Positions 51,844 through 60,200 of a stretch of 64,000 nucleotides of DNA are shown in pieces. A model generated the notes under the pieces. The model was given only the letters and a program-made list of their open reading frames with translations. It ran no database searches and was not told the origin of the DNA. Numbering within the stretch: the first letter of the stretch is position 1; each line of letters starts with the position of its first letter. The translations under genes and the position numbers were made by a program. The stretch covers positions 916,690-980,689 of the forward strand of contig NZ_LN868537.1 of NCBI RefSeq assembly GCF_001261775.1, in the 5' to 3' direction. The DNA comes from Anaeromassilibacillus senegalensis. Lineage in GTDB: Bacteria > Bacillota > Clostridia > Oscillospirales > Acutalibacteraceae.

Positions 51844-53914
51844 GTCCGTTCTCAGCCTGATCTGCTGTTACCTGAGTGTCACCGTATTCCTTGCTACGGG
51901 AATCTTTGGCCTTTCTTTTCTGGCAAATTATCAAAGAGGGGTGCAGTATATCGAGGATTTACAGCAAACCGATTATCAGAATACCAATGCGTTTCGAAAA
52001 GAGATCAGTACAACCCTGAACTGGATGCTGCGCGACCTGTCGTGGGAAAGCAGCGGCAGCTCCAGCGAAACTGCTTATGGCACAGCAGCGATAGAGGATG
52101 GGACGGAATACAGCGACGTAGTCTGGTCAAACAGCCTTCGGTCTTATCGAATCGTCACCGATCCATATTCCTATACCGTCTTTGACCGGTTAAATGAGGA
52201 CAGTGCCCGGAACCTGCTCTATCAGGCGGGTACACAGGACAACAATCGCAGCCACACCAACTACTTAACCGATACCAGTCTTTACGAAGGCGCGCTGCCG
52301 GATGGATATAATTTCCGTCTGGTCTTTGACGGTAAAAAAGTCACCATTACCAAGGATGGCCAAACGATCGATCTCTATGGGGATGGCTTCTTTAAAAGCG
52401 ATTCCGGCATGTGGGACGTTCCCGGCTATGAAAACACAACGGAAGACCCCACGCACGCCAACCTGCGCATCTGTCTGGTTGCACGCGCCATTCCCGCGGA
52501 AGCGGTCGACGGCTACAGCTCTTTATACGACATAGCACAGAGCAGGCCGGATACGCTTCTTTTCCTGCGGGTATGGGCCGTTTTACTGGGTGTCGCGGCA
52601 ATTTTCCTGTTCATCGCCATTCTGTGGCGCAAAGAGCGCAAAGAGCTGAACAGAGCTATTGCCGCCAGAACAAAGAACATCTATTTTGATATTAAAGTCC
52701 TTGTTTTTGCGCTTCTGGTCATTTTCGACTTGACTCTTATCAGTACCTCCATAATTCCCAATCTCATTTTGCTTTTGGTTTCCCTGTTCGGTTACTACCT
52801 GCTCATCAACGATATCCGCTACAACCATTTAAACTATAAGCACAATTGGATCAACCACATGCTGCATCGCAGGGAAGAACGGCGCCTGCTGCTGGAATCC
52901 AAAATGCCACTGGAGCGCCGCCTGCTGGACCGCTGGTCCGATTTTCTAAAATGTGAAACGATTACTTTTGCAGTTGGTCTCTTTGTCAGTGTCTTATCCC
53001 TTGGCTTTTTGCTGCCGTTCACCATCCTGTTGATGATCTATTTTGCCCACCGCTATAACAAACAGCAAAAGCAATTGGCGGCAGACCTGGGGCGTCTGAC
53101 CACCCAGATTTCCGCTGTACACGACGGAAACGACACGGCGCCGCTGCTATTCCCACAGGATTCCGACCTGCACGCCGCCGCACGCCAGTTGAACGAGATT
53201 GAGCGGGGCATTAGCACCGCTGTGGAGGAACAGGTCAAAAGCGAGCGGATGAAAGTGGAGCTGATCACCAACGTATCCCACGACATCAAAACCCCGCTTA
53301 CCTCCATCATCAGCTACATCGATCTTTTGAAGCAGGAGGAAACGCTGCCGGATTACGTCCAGGACTACATCAAAATTCTGGATGAAAAGTCCCTCCGCCT
53401 GAAAAATATGATTCAGGATATCTTTGAGGTGAGCAAAGCGACCAGCGGCAATATTGAGCTGCAGCTGGAGTCGCTCGACTTGGGCAAACTGCTGCGGCAA
53501 ACGCTGGCGGATATGAATGAGAATATTGACGCTTCCCCTCTGATCTTTCGGGTAGATATCCCCGAACGCCCCGTTATGATCACCGCAGACGGACGGCGGC
53601 TGTACCGGGTTTTTCAGAACCTGATCTCCAACGCACTGCGCTACTCCCTGGAAGGAACGCGCGTCTTTATTTCTCTGTCCGACCACGGCGGCCAGGCGAC
53701 CGCTGTCCTGAAAAACATCTCCAAATACGAGCTGGACCGCAATATCGATATTACGGAACGCTTTGTGCGCGGCGACGCGGCACGCTCCACCTCCGGCAGT
53801 GGACTGGGGCTTTCCATCGCCAAGAGCTTCACGGAAGCCTGCGGCGGCACGTTTACCATCTGTGCAGACGCCGACCTGTTTTCCGCGCAGGTTACCTTTC
53901 CTTTAAATCCATAA
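51818..53914 (+). CDS. Sensor histidine kinase
   Basis: A 698-residue membrane kinase. Helix 1 is at about 10-36, followed by a 210-residue extracytoplasmic region (37-246) with no recognised sensor fold, then further helices around 247-270, 292-330 and 380-411. The catalytic core has the H box ELITNVSHDIKTPLTS with His488, the N box NLISNALRYS and the G box SGSGLGLSIAKSF. The TTG start at 51818 overlaps the response regulator by 26 nt, with AGGTGG about 9 nt upstream. It ends with a strong bidirectional terminator. The signal is unknown. Confidence 0.94.
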   Translation: MDIKLKRSKSVLSLICCYLSVTVFLATGIFGLSFLANYQRGVQYIEDLQQTDYQNTNAFRKEISTTLNWMLRDLSWESSGSSSETAYGTAAIEDGTEYSDVVWSNSLRSYRIVTDPYSYTVFDRLNEDSARNLLYQAGTQDNNRSHTNYLTDTSLYEGALPDGYNFRLVFDGKKVTITKDGQTIDLYGDGFFKSDSGMWDVPGYENTTEDPTHANLRICLVARAIPAEAVDGYSSLYDIAQSRPDTLLFLRVWAVLLGVAAIFLFIAILWRKERKELNRAIAARTKNIYFDIKVLVFALLVIFDLTLISTSIIPNLILLLVSLFGYYLLINDIRYNHLNYKHNWINHMLHRREERRLLLESKMPLERRLLDRWSDFLKCETITFAVGLFVSVLSLGFLLPFTILLMIYFAHRYNKQQKQLAADLGRLTTQISAVHDGNDTAPLLFPQDSDLHAAARQLNEIERGISTAVEEQVKSERMKVELITNVSHDIKTPLTSIISYIDLLKQEETLPDYVQDYIKILDEKSLRLKNMIQDIFEVSKATSGNIELQLESLDLGKLLRQTLADMNENIDASPLIFRVDIPERPVMITADGRRLYRVFQNLISNALRYSLEGTRVFISLSDHGGQATAVLKNISKYELDRNIDITERFVRGDAARSTSGSGLGLSIAKSFTEACGGTFTICADADLFSAQVTFPLNP

Positions 53915-53916
53915 AC

Positions 53917-53957
53917 AAACGCATCTGCAAAGTCGTTTCTTTGCAGATGCGTTTTTA
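53917..53957. terminator. Bidirectional terminator between the histidine kinase and MATE genes
   Basis: AAACGCATCTGCAAAG (53917-53932) pairs with 53939-53954 over 16 bp with a 6-nt loop. TTTTTATTT follows on the plus strand. Confidence 0.92.
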
Positions 53958-53960
53958 TTT

Positions 53961-55310
53961 CTATTCTGCTAATAAATTATGTCTTTGCCACCGGCCGCCG
54001 GCAAAGTAAGCCAAACCCGCAAAGAAGGATAAAATGGGAGAAAGCATTTCTCCCCAATAAATGCCGATAAAACCGTATCCCAGTACGCTTCCCAAGAGCC
54101 AGCTGAGCAGCAGGCGCATTACCACAGAATGCAGCAGCGCGTTGCACATGGCAAACAGAGAATCTCCCACGCCGGTTGCAAACGAGTCAAACGTATACAT
54201 TGCCGCATAGAGCAGGGAATTTAAAGAACAGCAGATGCGCAGATATTGTATCCCCTCCTGAACAACCTCCGGATCTGAATTGAACAGTTCAATAATGGGC
54301 CCGACAAAAGCCTGAACCAACAGCATGGTAATGAAGGATGCTCCCAGGCTGATCCATAGCCCGGTTTTTGCGGTCTTTGCCGCGCGCGAGGTTTGGCACG
54401 CCCCCATATTCTGCCCCGCCATGGTGGTGACTGCCTGCCCCACCGCCCAACAAGGCATCGCGGCAAACGTGTTGACCTTCAGCCCGATACCGGACGCCGC
54501 AGCTACCGCCACGCCGTACTCGTTGAGCATCCCCGTCACCAACAGATAGGAGAGATTGAGTACCGCGATCTGTATTGCGGACGGAAGGCCTATTTTTAAA
54601 AGCATCCGGCAGATCGGTCCCCTGATCCACAGATCCTGTGCGGTAAAATCGGATAAAACGGCACGCTTTTTCAGATAAAAGAGCGATATAACAAAGGACG
54701 CCCCCTGCGAAACGATTGTAGCCAGCGCCGCCCCTCTCGTCCCCATTCTCAGAGGACCGACCAGCAGCAAATCCAGCGCAATATTGATCCCCGTGGCGAT
54801 TGCTACAAAGAGCAAAGGACTTTGAGAGTCCCCCAATCCGCGCATGATTGAGCAGACCGCATTATAGCCAAATACAAAAAGAGTTCCCCAGCAGATCACC
54901 TGCATATACTCCTCCGCCAGTTGCATTGCGCCTGCCGGAACACGCATCCATTGAAACACCGCGCGGTAAGAAAGCAGGCTTATCAGAGTGACCAGTGCCG
55001 CGGCAATTGTTGATACACTGAACAGTGTACCAATCGCCTGCCTCTGTCCCTGCGCATCGTGTGCGCCCTTATACTGCGCGATCAGCACCGTCCCGCCCAT
55101 TGTGACGCCGGTACAGACCGACTGGATAATAAAGCCGATCATTGCGGCATTGCTGACTGCCGCCAGTCCGGCTTTGCCTACAAACTGTCCGACTACCACC
55201 ATGTCTACCATGCTGTAGCAGGATTGCAGCAAATTCGCAATGAATATTGGAAACGCAAATTTTAGGAGCTGCTTGGGTACGCTCCCATTTGTTAAATCGT
55301 ATTGTTTCAT
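53961..55310 (-). CDS. MATE family efflux transporter
   Basis: A 449-residue multidrug and toxin extrusion protein, 12 predicted helices, using a Na+ or H+ gradient to export organic compounds. The first helix pair carries LLKFAFPIFIANLLQSCYSM and VDMVVVGQFVG, then the inverted repeat half begins around GLPSAIQIAVLNLSYLLVTG. The ATG at 55308-55310 follows GGGGTG. A 300-nt 5' leader with an upstream ORF and a terminator-like hairpin precedes it, which suggests regulated read-through. Confidence 0.94.
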   Translation of the reverse strand: MKQYDLTNGSVPKQLLKFAFPIFIANLLQSCYSMVDMVVVGQFVGKAGLAAVSNAAMIGFIIQSVCTGVTMGGTVLIAQYKGAHDAQGQRQAIGTLFSVSTIAAALVTLISLLSYRAVFQWMRVPAGAMQLAEEYMQVICWGTLFVFGYNAVCSIMRGLGDSQSPLLFVAIATGINIALDLLLVGPLRMGTRGAALATIVSQGASFVISLFYLKKRAVLSDFTAQDLWIRGPICRMLLKIGLPSAIQIAVLNLSYLLVTGMLNEYGVAVAAASGIGLKVNTFAAMPCWAVGQAVTTMAGQNMGACQTSRAAKTAKTGLWISLGASFITMLLVQAFVGPIIELFNSDPEVVQEGIQYLRICCSLNSLLYAAMYTFDSFATGVGDSLFAMCNALLHSVVMRLLLSWLLGSVLGYGFIGIYWGEMLSPILSFFAGLAYFAGGRWQRHNLLAE

Positions 55311-55383
55311 CAAAACACACCCCAGACTTTAAAATGCAAAACAGGAGGTCCGCTCGTTTGCGGCCTCTTGTTTTGTTTGTAAC

Positions 55384-55423
55384 AGAAAATAAAACAGCCG
55401 CGGACAAAGCACCTGTCCGCGGC
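55384..55423 (-). terminator. Candidate transcription attenuator in the MATE leader
   Basis: On the minus strand GCCGCGGACA and TGTCCGCGGC (55397-55423) form a 10-bp GC stem followed by TGTTTTATTTTCTG. It lies about 85 nt upstream of the MATE start and about 190 nt downstream of the promoter, so most transcripts could stop here unless the hairpin is prevented. Confidence 0.75.
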
Positions 55424-55488
55424 AATACTTTTCAAACCTTTCAACGGGCAACAGCAAAGCTGAGGATACAAAATCCTCTTCTCATTTG

Positions 55489-55593
55489 CTATTTGCCGAT
55501 GAAATTTATATGCTCCGGACAACGCTTCATCGTTTTCATTTGTGCGGAGCAGCCTCTGATACAAAGTCTGGAATTGGCTTTCATAGTTCCCAT
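55489..55593 (-). CDS. Upstream open reading frame in the MATE leader (34 codons)
   Basis: A 34-codon frame begins at the ATG at 55591-55593 (MGTMKANSRLC...), ends ...KTMKRCPEHINFIGK and stops with TAG at 55489-55491; a second in-frame ATG lies at 55584. It lies between a perfect promoter and the terminator hairpin. It has several Cys, Lys and Arg residues, and the ribosome-binding site is weak (GATGGGA). It may be a leader peptide whose translation, or ribosome stalling, alters folding of the terminator. I do not recognise the peptide. Confidence 0.45.
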   Translation of the reverse strand: MGTMKANSRLCIRGCSAQMKTMKRCPEHINFIGK

Positions 55594-55614
55594 CTTTTCA
55601 TTGGATTTGCTTTT

Positions 55615-55643
55615 ATTATAGCGTTGCGTTCATGATTTGTCAA
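55615..55643 (-). promoter_or_regulatory. Consensus sigma-A promoter of the MATE transcript
   Basis: TTGACA (55638-55643), a 17-nt spacer and TATAAT (55615-55620) are a perfect match, placing the transcript start near 55608, about 300 nt upstream of the MATE start codon. Confidence 0.9.
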
Positions 55644-55715
55644 TTTTATTGGTTTAGAATAGAATTTACTGTTTTACGGCCTGACTGGGCGCATTTTTCT
55701 GTAACGTTTTGTTTA

Positions 55716-55744
55716 TTGTGGATGCGTTTTCCCTATGCTATAAT
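55716..55744 (+). promoter_or_regulatory. Possible promoter of the RodA-type gene
   Basis: TTGTGG (55716-55721), 17 nt, then TATAAT (55739-55744), 87 nt before the start codon. The -35 hexamer is weak. Confidence 0.4.
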
Positions 55745-55831
55745 AAATCTACACGAAAAATGCCACACTTTGCCTGCTTTATCCCCCGGTTCCGCAAAGT
55801 CTGACGGATTAAAATACGCAGAGGTACTGAT

Positions 55832-56989
55832 ATGGAAAGAATGGGAAAATCCTTTATAGACTACTTTAAACGGGCTGACAAGCTCCTGTGGCTGATCATG
55901 CTGGCAATCTCCGCATACAGCCTGCTGCTTCTAAGAACCGTTCCCTCTCCCGCGGGAAAGCGCTCCTGGTTTGCCACGCACCTGCTGGCGATGCTCATTG
56001 GATACATCGGGGCCTGGTTCATTACTCTGATCGATTACCGTGAGATCAGCAATCTATGGTATCTGATCGCCGGATTCAGCATATTTTTGATCATTTACAC
56101 GCATTTTTTCGGGATCGCGGTTGAAAACTCCGGCGGCATCAGTGCCAGAGCCTGGATTAAAATACCGGTTTTGGGCACCTTCCAACCCTCCGAACTGATC
56201 AAGATCGGATTTATCATCACGTTTTCCAAGCATTTATCGGCATTGAAAGAGCGGGGGCTTCTGGAACGACTGCCGCATATTATCCTGCTCGGACTGCACG
56301 CGCTGATTCCAGTGGCAGTTGTTTTCCAGCTGCAGGGCGATGCCGGCTCCGCCGCGATCTTTTTCTGCATGTTTCTTGCAATGAGCTTTGGCGCGGGCGT
56401 TCAGCTTCGGTACTTCGTCGCATTGTTTATAGCGATAGCCGCCGCCTTTCCACTGGTTTGGGAGCATGTACTGGACGATTACCAGCGCGACCGGTTCACA
56501 ATCTTCCTGCATCCGGAAACCGATCCGACCGGTAAGGGCCTGCAGCAGCTGCAGGGAAAGATCTCCATCGGCAGCGGGCAGCTTTGGGGGCGCGGCCTGT
56601 TTTCTCCTGATTCCCGTGTCCAAAAGGGAAGCGTTCCCGTTCAGCAGAGCGATTACATCTTTTCCGTAGCGGGCGAACAACTGGGCTTTATCGGCTGCAC
56701 GCTGATTATTGTTCTGCTGTTCCTGCTTCTCCTGCGAACCATCCACGTCGCACGGCACGCGACCGAACCTCTTGGCAGCTGTATTTGCTTTGGGTTCTTT
56801 GGTATGATCGCCTCCCAAATGGCTTTTAATCTGGGGATGTGCCTGAACCTGTTCCCTGTTATGGGCGTTACGCTTCCGTTTTTCAGCGCAGGTGGTTCTT
56901 CCGCCGCATGTTTGTACTTTGGATTCGGTCTGGTGCAATGTGTCGCGATGCACAAAATCAATATGGATATTGTTAAGATTCACTCATAG
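55832..56989 (+). CDS. RodA/FtsW-type SEDS peptidoglycan glycosyltransferase
   Basis: A 385-residue integral membrane protein with about ten helices. SEDS proteins polymerise lipid II into glycan strands with a class B PBP. Family hallmarks are NSGGISARAWIKIPVLGTFQPSELIKIG, here read at about residues 98-127, and the loop DRFTIFLHPETDPTGKGLQQ. The SPDSRVQ and QSDYIFSVAGEQLGFIG segments contain the conserved extracellular Asp (SDYIF) expected for catalysis. The final helices end with LPFFSAGGSSAACLYFGFGL. The ATG at 55832 has AGAGG 7 nt upstream. It resembles RodA more than FtsW, and no mreBCD or ftsZ is near. It is monocistronic, with tandem terminators. Confidence 0.9.
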   Translation: MERMGKSFIDYFKRADKLLWLIMLAISAYSLLLLRTVPSPAGKRSWFATHLLAMLIGYIGAWFITLIDYREISNLWYLIAGFSIFLIIYTHFFGIAVENSGGISARAWIKIPVLGTFQPSELIKIGFIITFSKHLSALKERGLLERLPHIILLGLHALIPVAVVFQLQGDAGSAAIFFCMFLAMSFGAGVQLRYFVALFIAIAAAFPLVWEHVLDDYQRDRFTIFLHPETDPTGKGLQQLQGKISIGSGQLWGRGLFSPDSRVQKGSVPVQQSDYIFSVAGEQLGFIGCTLIIVLLFLLLLRTIHVARHATEPLGSCICFGFFGMIASQMAFNLGMCLNLFPVMGVTLPFFSAGGSSAACLYFGFGLVQCVAMHKINMDIVKIHS

Positions 56990-57033
56990 GCAGAAATTGC
57001 AGGCAATCCATATTTACAATTTTCAAATTATAC

Positions 57034-57085
57034 AAAAAGCAGGCGCATCTCTCCGCCAAAGGCAAAGGGATGCGCCTGCTTTTTT
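57034..57085. terminator. Bidirectional terminator between RodA and the fucosidase
   Basis: AGCAGGCGCATC (57038-57049) and its complement (57069-57080) form a 12-bp stem; AAAA on the left and TTTTTT on the right make it work for both converging transcripts. Confidence 0.9.
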
Positions 57086-57090
57086 GTGTA

Positions 57091-57120
57091 GAGCATGTGC
57101 CTAAAACACATGCTCTTTTT
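57091..57120 (+). terminator. Second intrinsic terminator after RodA
   Basis: GAGCATGTG (57091-57099) and CACATGCTC (57107-57115) form a 9-bp stem followed by TTTTT on the plus strand. Confidence 0.8.
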
Positions 57121-57135
57121 CATACTTTTACCCGC

Positions 57136-57181
57136 TTAGCCGATTGTAACGACGCAATGCTGTTGCGGCGCTTCATTGGGG
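57136..57181 (-). pseudogene. Vestigial copy of the fucosidase C-terminal end
   Basis: Read on the minus strand, this stretch encodes PNEAPQQHCVVTIG and a stop, nearly the same as the last residues of the fucosidase (PNEAPQKHCVVTIA). The two copies are 82 nt apart, so they are in different frames, and only 36 nt lie between the fucosidase stop codon and this fragment. It is the remnant of an additional copy of the C-terminal module, probably left by recombination or deletion. Confidence 0.75.
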
Positions 57182-57217
57182 ATCTCCGGCCGGGACGCGC
57201 TTACAGTGAGGACCATT

Positions 57218-60200
57218 TTAAGCAATGGTGACGACACAATGTTTCTGTGGCGCTTCATTGGGCATTTGGGTGTACACGCCGGTGCTCTGGCCCGGTGCGC
57301 CAACTGCCCAGATTCTGTAATAGCAGTCGTTGCCAATCTTCGCCACAAACTGGGTCTTCAGCACATTGCCGTTGCCTACAGTAAAGCTGGGCGCCGCTGT
57401 GCTACCATTCAGCACCGTCATTTTAAAGCAATATGCGCTGCCCTTCTTCAAGACAAACGGAAGTGTGGTGTCAGAGCGTACGGAAGGCTGTGCAATCACA
57501 TTCTGTGCCGCAGCTACGACCGGAACCGCGCCCACAACCGCTGTCCCTTCTCCGCCGGTCTGGCCGCCGGAAGGACGACTGCCACCGGACGGTCCACCAG
57601 AAGGCTTGTCATGCGGCTTTGTCAGAATGGCATAGGTGGTTTCCACACCATTGCATGCCGCGGCAATCTGCTCGGGGGTTGCATACGGGTCGTTATAAGC
57701 CTCGTCCGCCACCTGCATCGCCGCCTGGAACGCTGCATAAAGGGATGCGTTGTAACCGTCCGGCTTCACATCCGCATATTTATCAAGCAACGCCTTCAGT
57801 GCGCTTTTATTCGGGACTTTACGCAAATCGGCCATCGCCTCAAACAAAGCTGACGCCGCATCATCCACCTGCTTCTGTGCGGCATTTTCATTCGCAAGAA
57901 CCTCTACGGCCGCTGCATAAGCTTCTTCAAAAGCGTCCTTTTCATCGCCGTCAAGATACCCTTTCAGATCCATCTCATCCGCCTGATCGATCAGCGTTTG
58001 CAGAGACGCCATATCTGCTTTAAATTCCAGATTTATAATCACTTCGTACAGGGTATCATACGCCTCTTTTACATCCTGTTCCAGCGCTTCGTCTGAATCA
58101 CAGATCTCCTGTGCGGCAGTGAGTGCCTCTGCAAATCCCTCCTGGCTCTTTGGTGTGAATTTTTCCAGATCAATCAGCTCTGCGATCTGAACCAGCGAAT
58201 CCAGTACCGTTTTGTCGCCCTCTTTAAAGCTCAGGAGATGCATCGCATCGATCAAATCCTTCCAGGCCTTATCAACCTGCTCTTCCGTTGCTGCCGGATC
58301 CTTGTAAATTTTCTGCGCCTGTTCGCGCGCGTCAATGAATTGCTCGCGAACCGAAAAAATCAGTTCATTCAATTCTTCATCCGTAACTTCGTTTGCTACT
58401 TCCAGCACGGCCTCCAAAATGGACTTGTCGACCCTGCTGAAGGTAAAGCGCAGAATAGCGGATTCGTTCGGCATTACGTAGTCATAGGTAAAGCCGTCCG
58501 GATCAAAGTCAATCGCTTCGCCGTTCAGCTCCGCGCTGGAGAACCGGCTGCCAACCGGCTTAAACGTAAAGTGAAGCGTTTCGCCCGCCATTACCTTCGC
58601 GCCATAAAGGCCGTCGCGTTCAATAATGACCTTTGTATCGCCTTCCACTTTCAAATTTGCATTAACGCCGTATTGCAGGTTCAGGACATGCGCTGTTTGC
58701 TCGCCCTTCGGGCGGACGGTAACGGAGACTTCTGCCTTCACATTTTCCGGATTGGTAATCGCTTCATCTGCAAACTGCAAAACGCCGGTAATGCGTTGAG
58801 TTCCAACCGTCTCCGGGTCATACGCATTGCTGTCCCATGTGACAGAAGCCGTTGCCGTGCTCTCGTTGCTGAGTGCAGCCTCTACCGTTTCCGGAAGATG
58901 CAGCTCTTCAAAAGCGGTGCCATATTCTACCATCTGCGCTTCCGGATGAACGACCGAAACGACGGTGATCGGTTCTTCCACCTGCACCTTGGTGATGGTG
59001 AAGGAATCAAGATTCGCGGTGGATTTCAGATCGTTGAAGAACTTAATCCGGTCAACGCCCTTCTTCAGGGCCACACGGATCGTCTTTGTACCAAAGTCGG
59101 GATTGGTCTGCTCGCAGGGGATGCTGCTGCTGATTGATTGATCCAAATTCTCATAATACAAATCGTCGTTTGCACCGGAGAAATACCGGAAGGAAACATC
59201 GTATTCCGCATCCTGCGGCACATCCAGCCACAGGTTCAGCCACGCGTTGCCGTGCGCGCCGCAGTTGCCAAGCCAGCCGACCAGCTTGCCTCCGTTGGCG
59301 CTTGCCTTTTCTTCCACCACAGCGCCGCCGCCAAATTCAAGCGCCTCCGCTTCTACGTTGACAGGCGCCGTATCGCCGTTCAACACAACCGGGTTGTTCT
59401 CACCATAATAGTTCATGGCGCGGAACGTCGCGTCAATCGTATGGTCAGCATTGACCGCCTCAAACGTATAGGCTTTGACCGCGCCAACGGAAGCGCCGTC
59501 CACCAGCACATCCGCCACTTCATATCCGCGATCCGGCGTAATGGCAAACGCCTGGTTCTCTCCCTCTTCCACTTCTACTGCACTGGCTGGCGCAATGGTG
59601 CCGTTTTCACCTGCGGTTGCCATGATAGTATAATAGTTGGAAATCAGTTCCTTTGCGGTGATTTCAAACTTGTCCAGATTAGGGGCAGCGTTGGAATCTG
59701 CCGTGATGACCAGTTCTCCCGGTCCCGATTGGGTAATTTCCAGATCAAACGCAATGTTTTTATACGGTGCGCTGGCATCGCCAAACACGCGAACCGAACC
59801 GCTTGTAATATGATTGCCGCTCCAGTTGATCGCGTTTGCCGTGTCCGCATCCAATCTGCCGCTCTGATACCGGCAGTTAACGGTATATGTTCCCGCCTTG
59901 GGCGCATTGTAAGCCAGTTTGATCACATTGCCCGGCTCCATCCAGCTGACTTTTTTGCCATTGCTGGCGCTTGCGTCCGACTGAACGCGCACGTACTTGT
60001 CTCCGGAAATGGGAACCAGCGTAAAGAACTCTGCTTCCGCCAGCTTGGTGCCGTCGTTCTCCTTTGGGAATGCAAACGGATCGTCCGCCGTATAGGCGGT
60101 GCGGGCAACAAGCGCTTCCTGCGCGGCCTGCAAATTGGTGAGCGCTGTCCGGAGCTGTTCTTCCGTTGCTTCCGCACGATCCAAAGCTTCCTGCGCCGCC

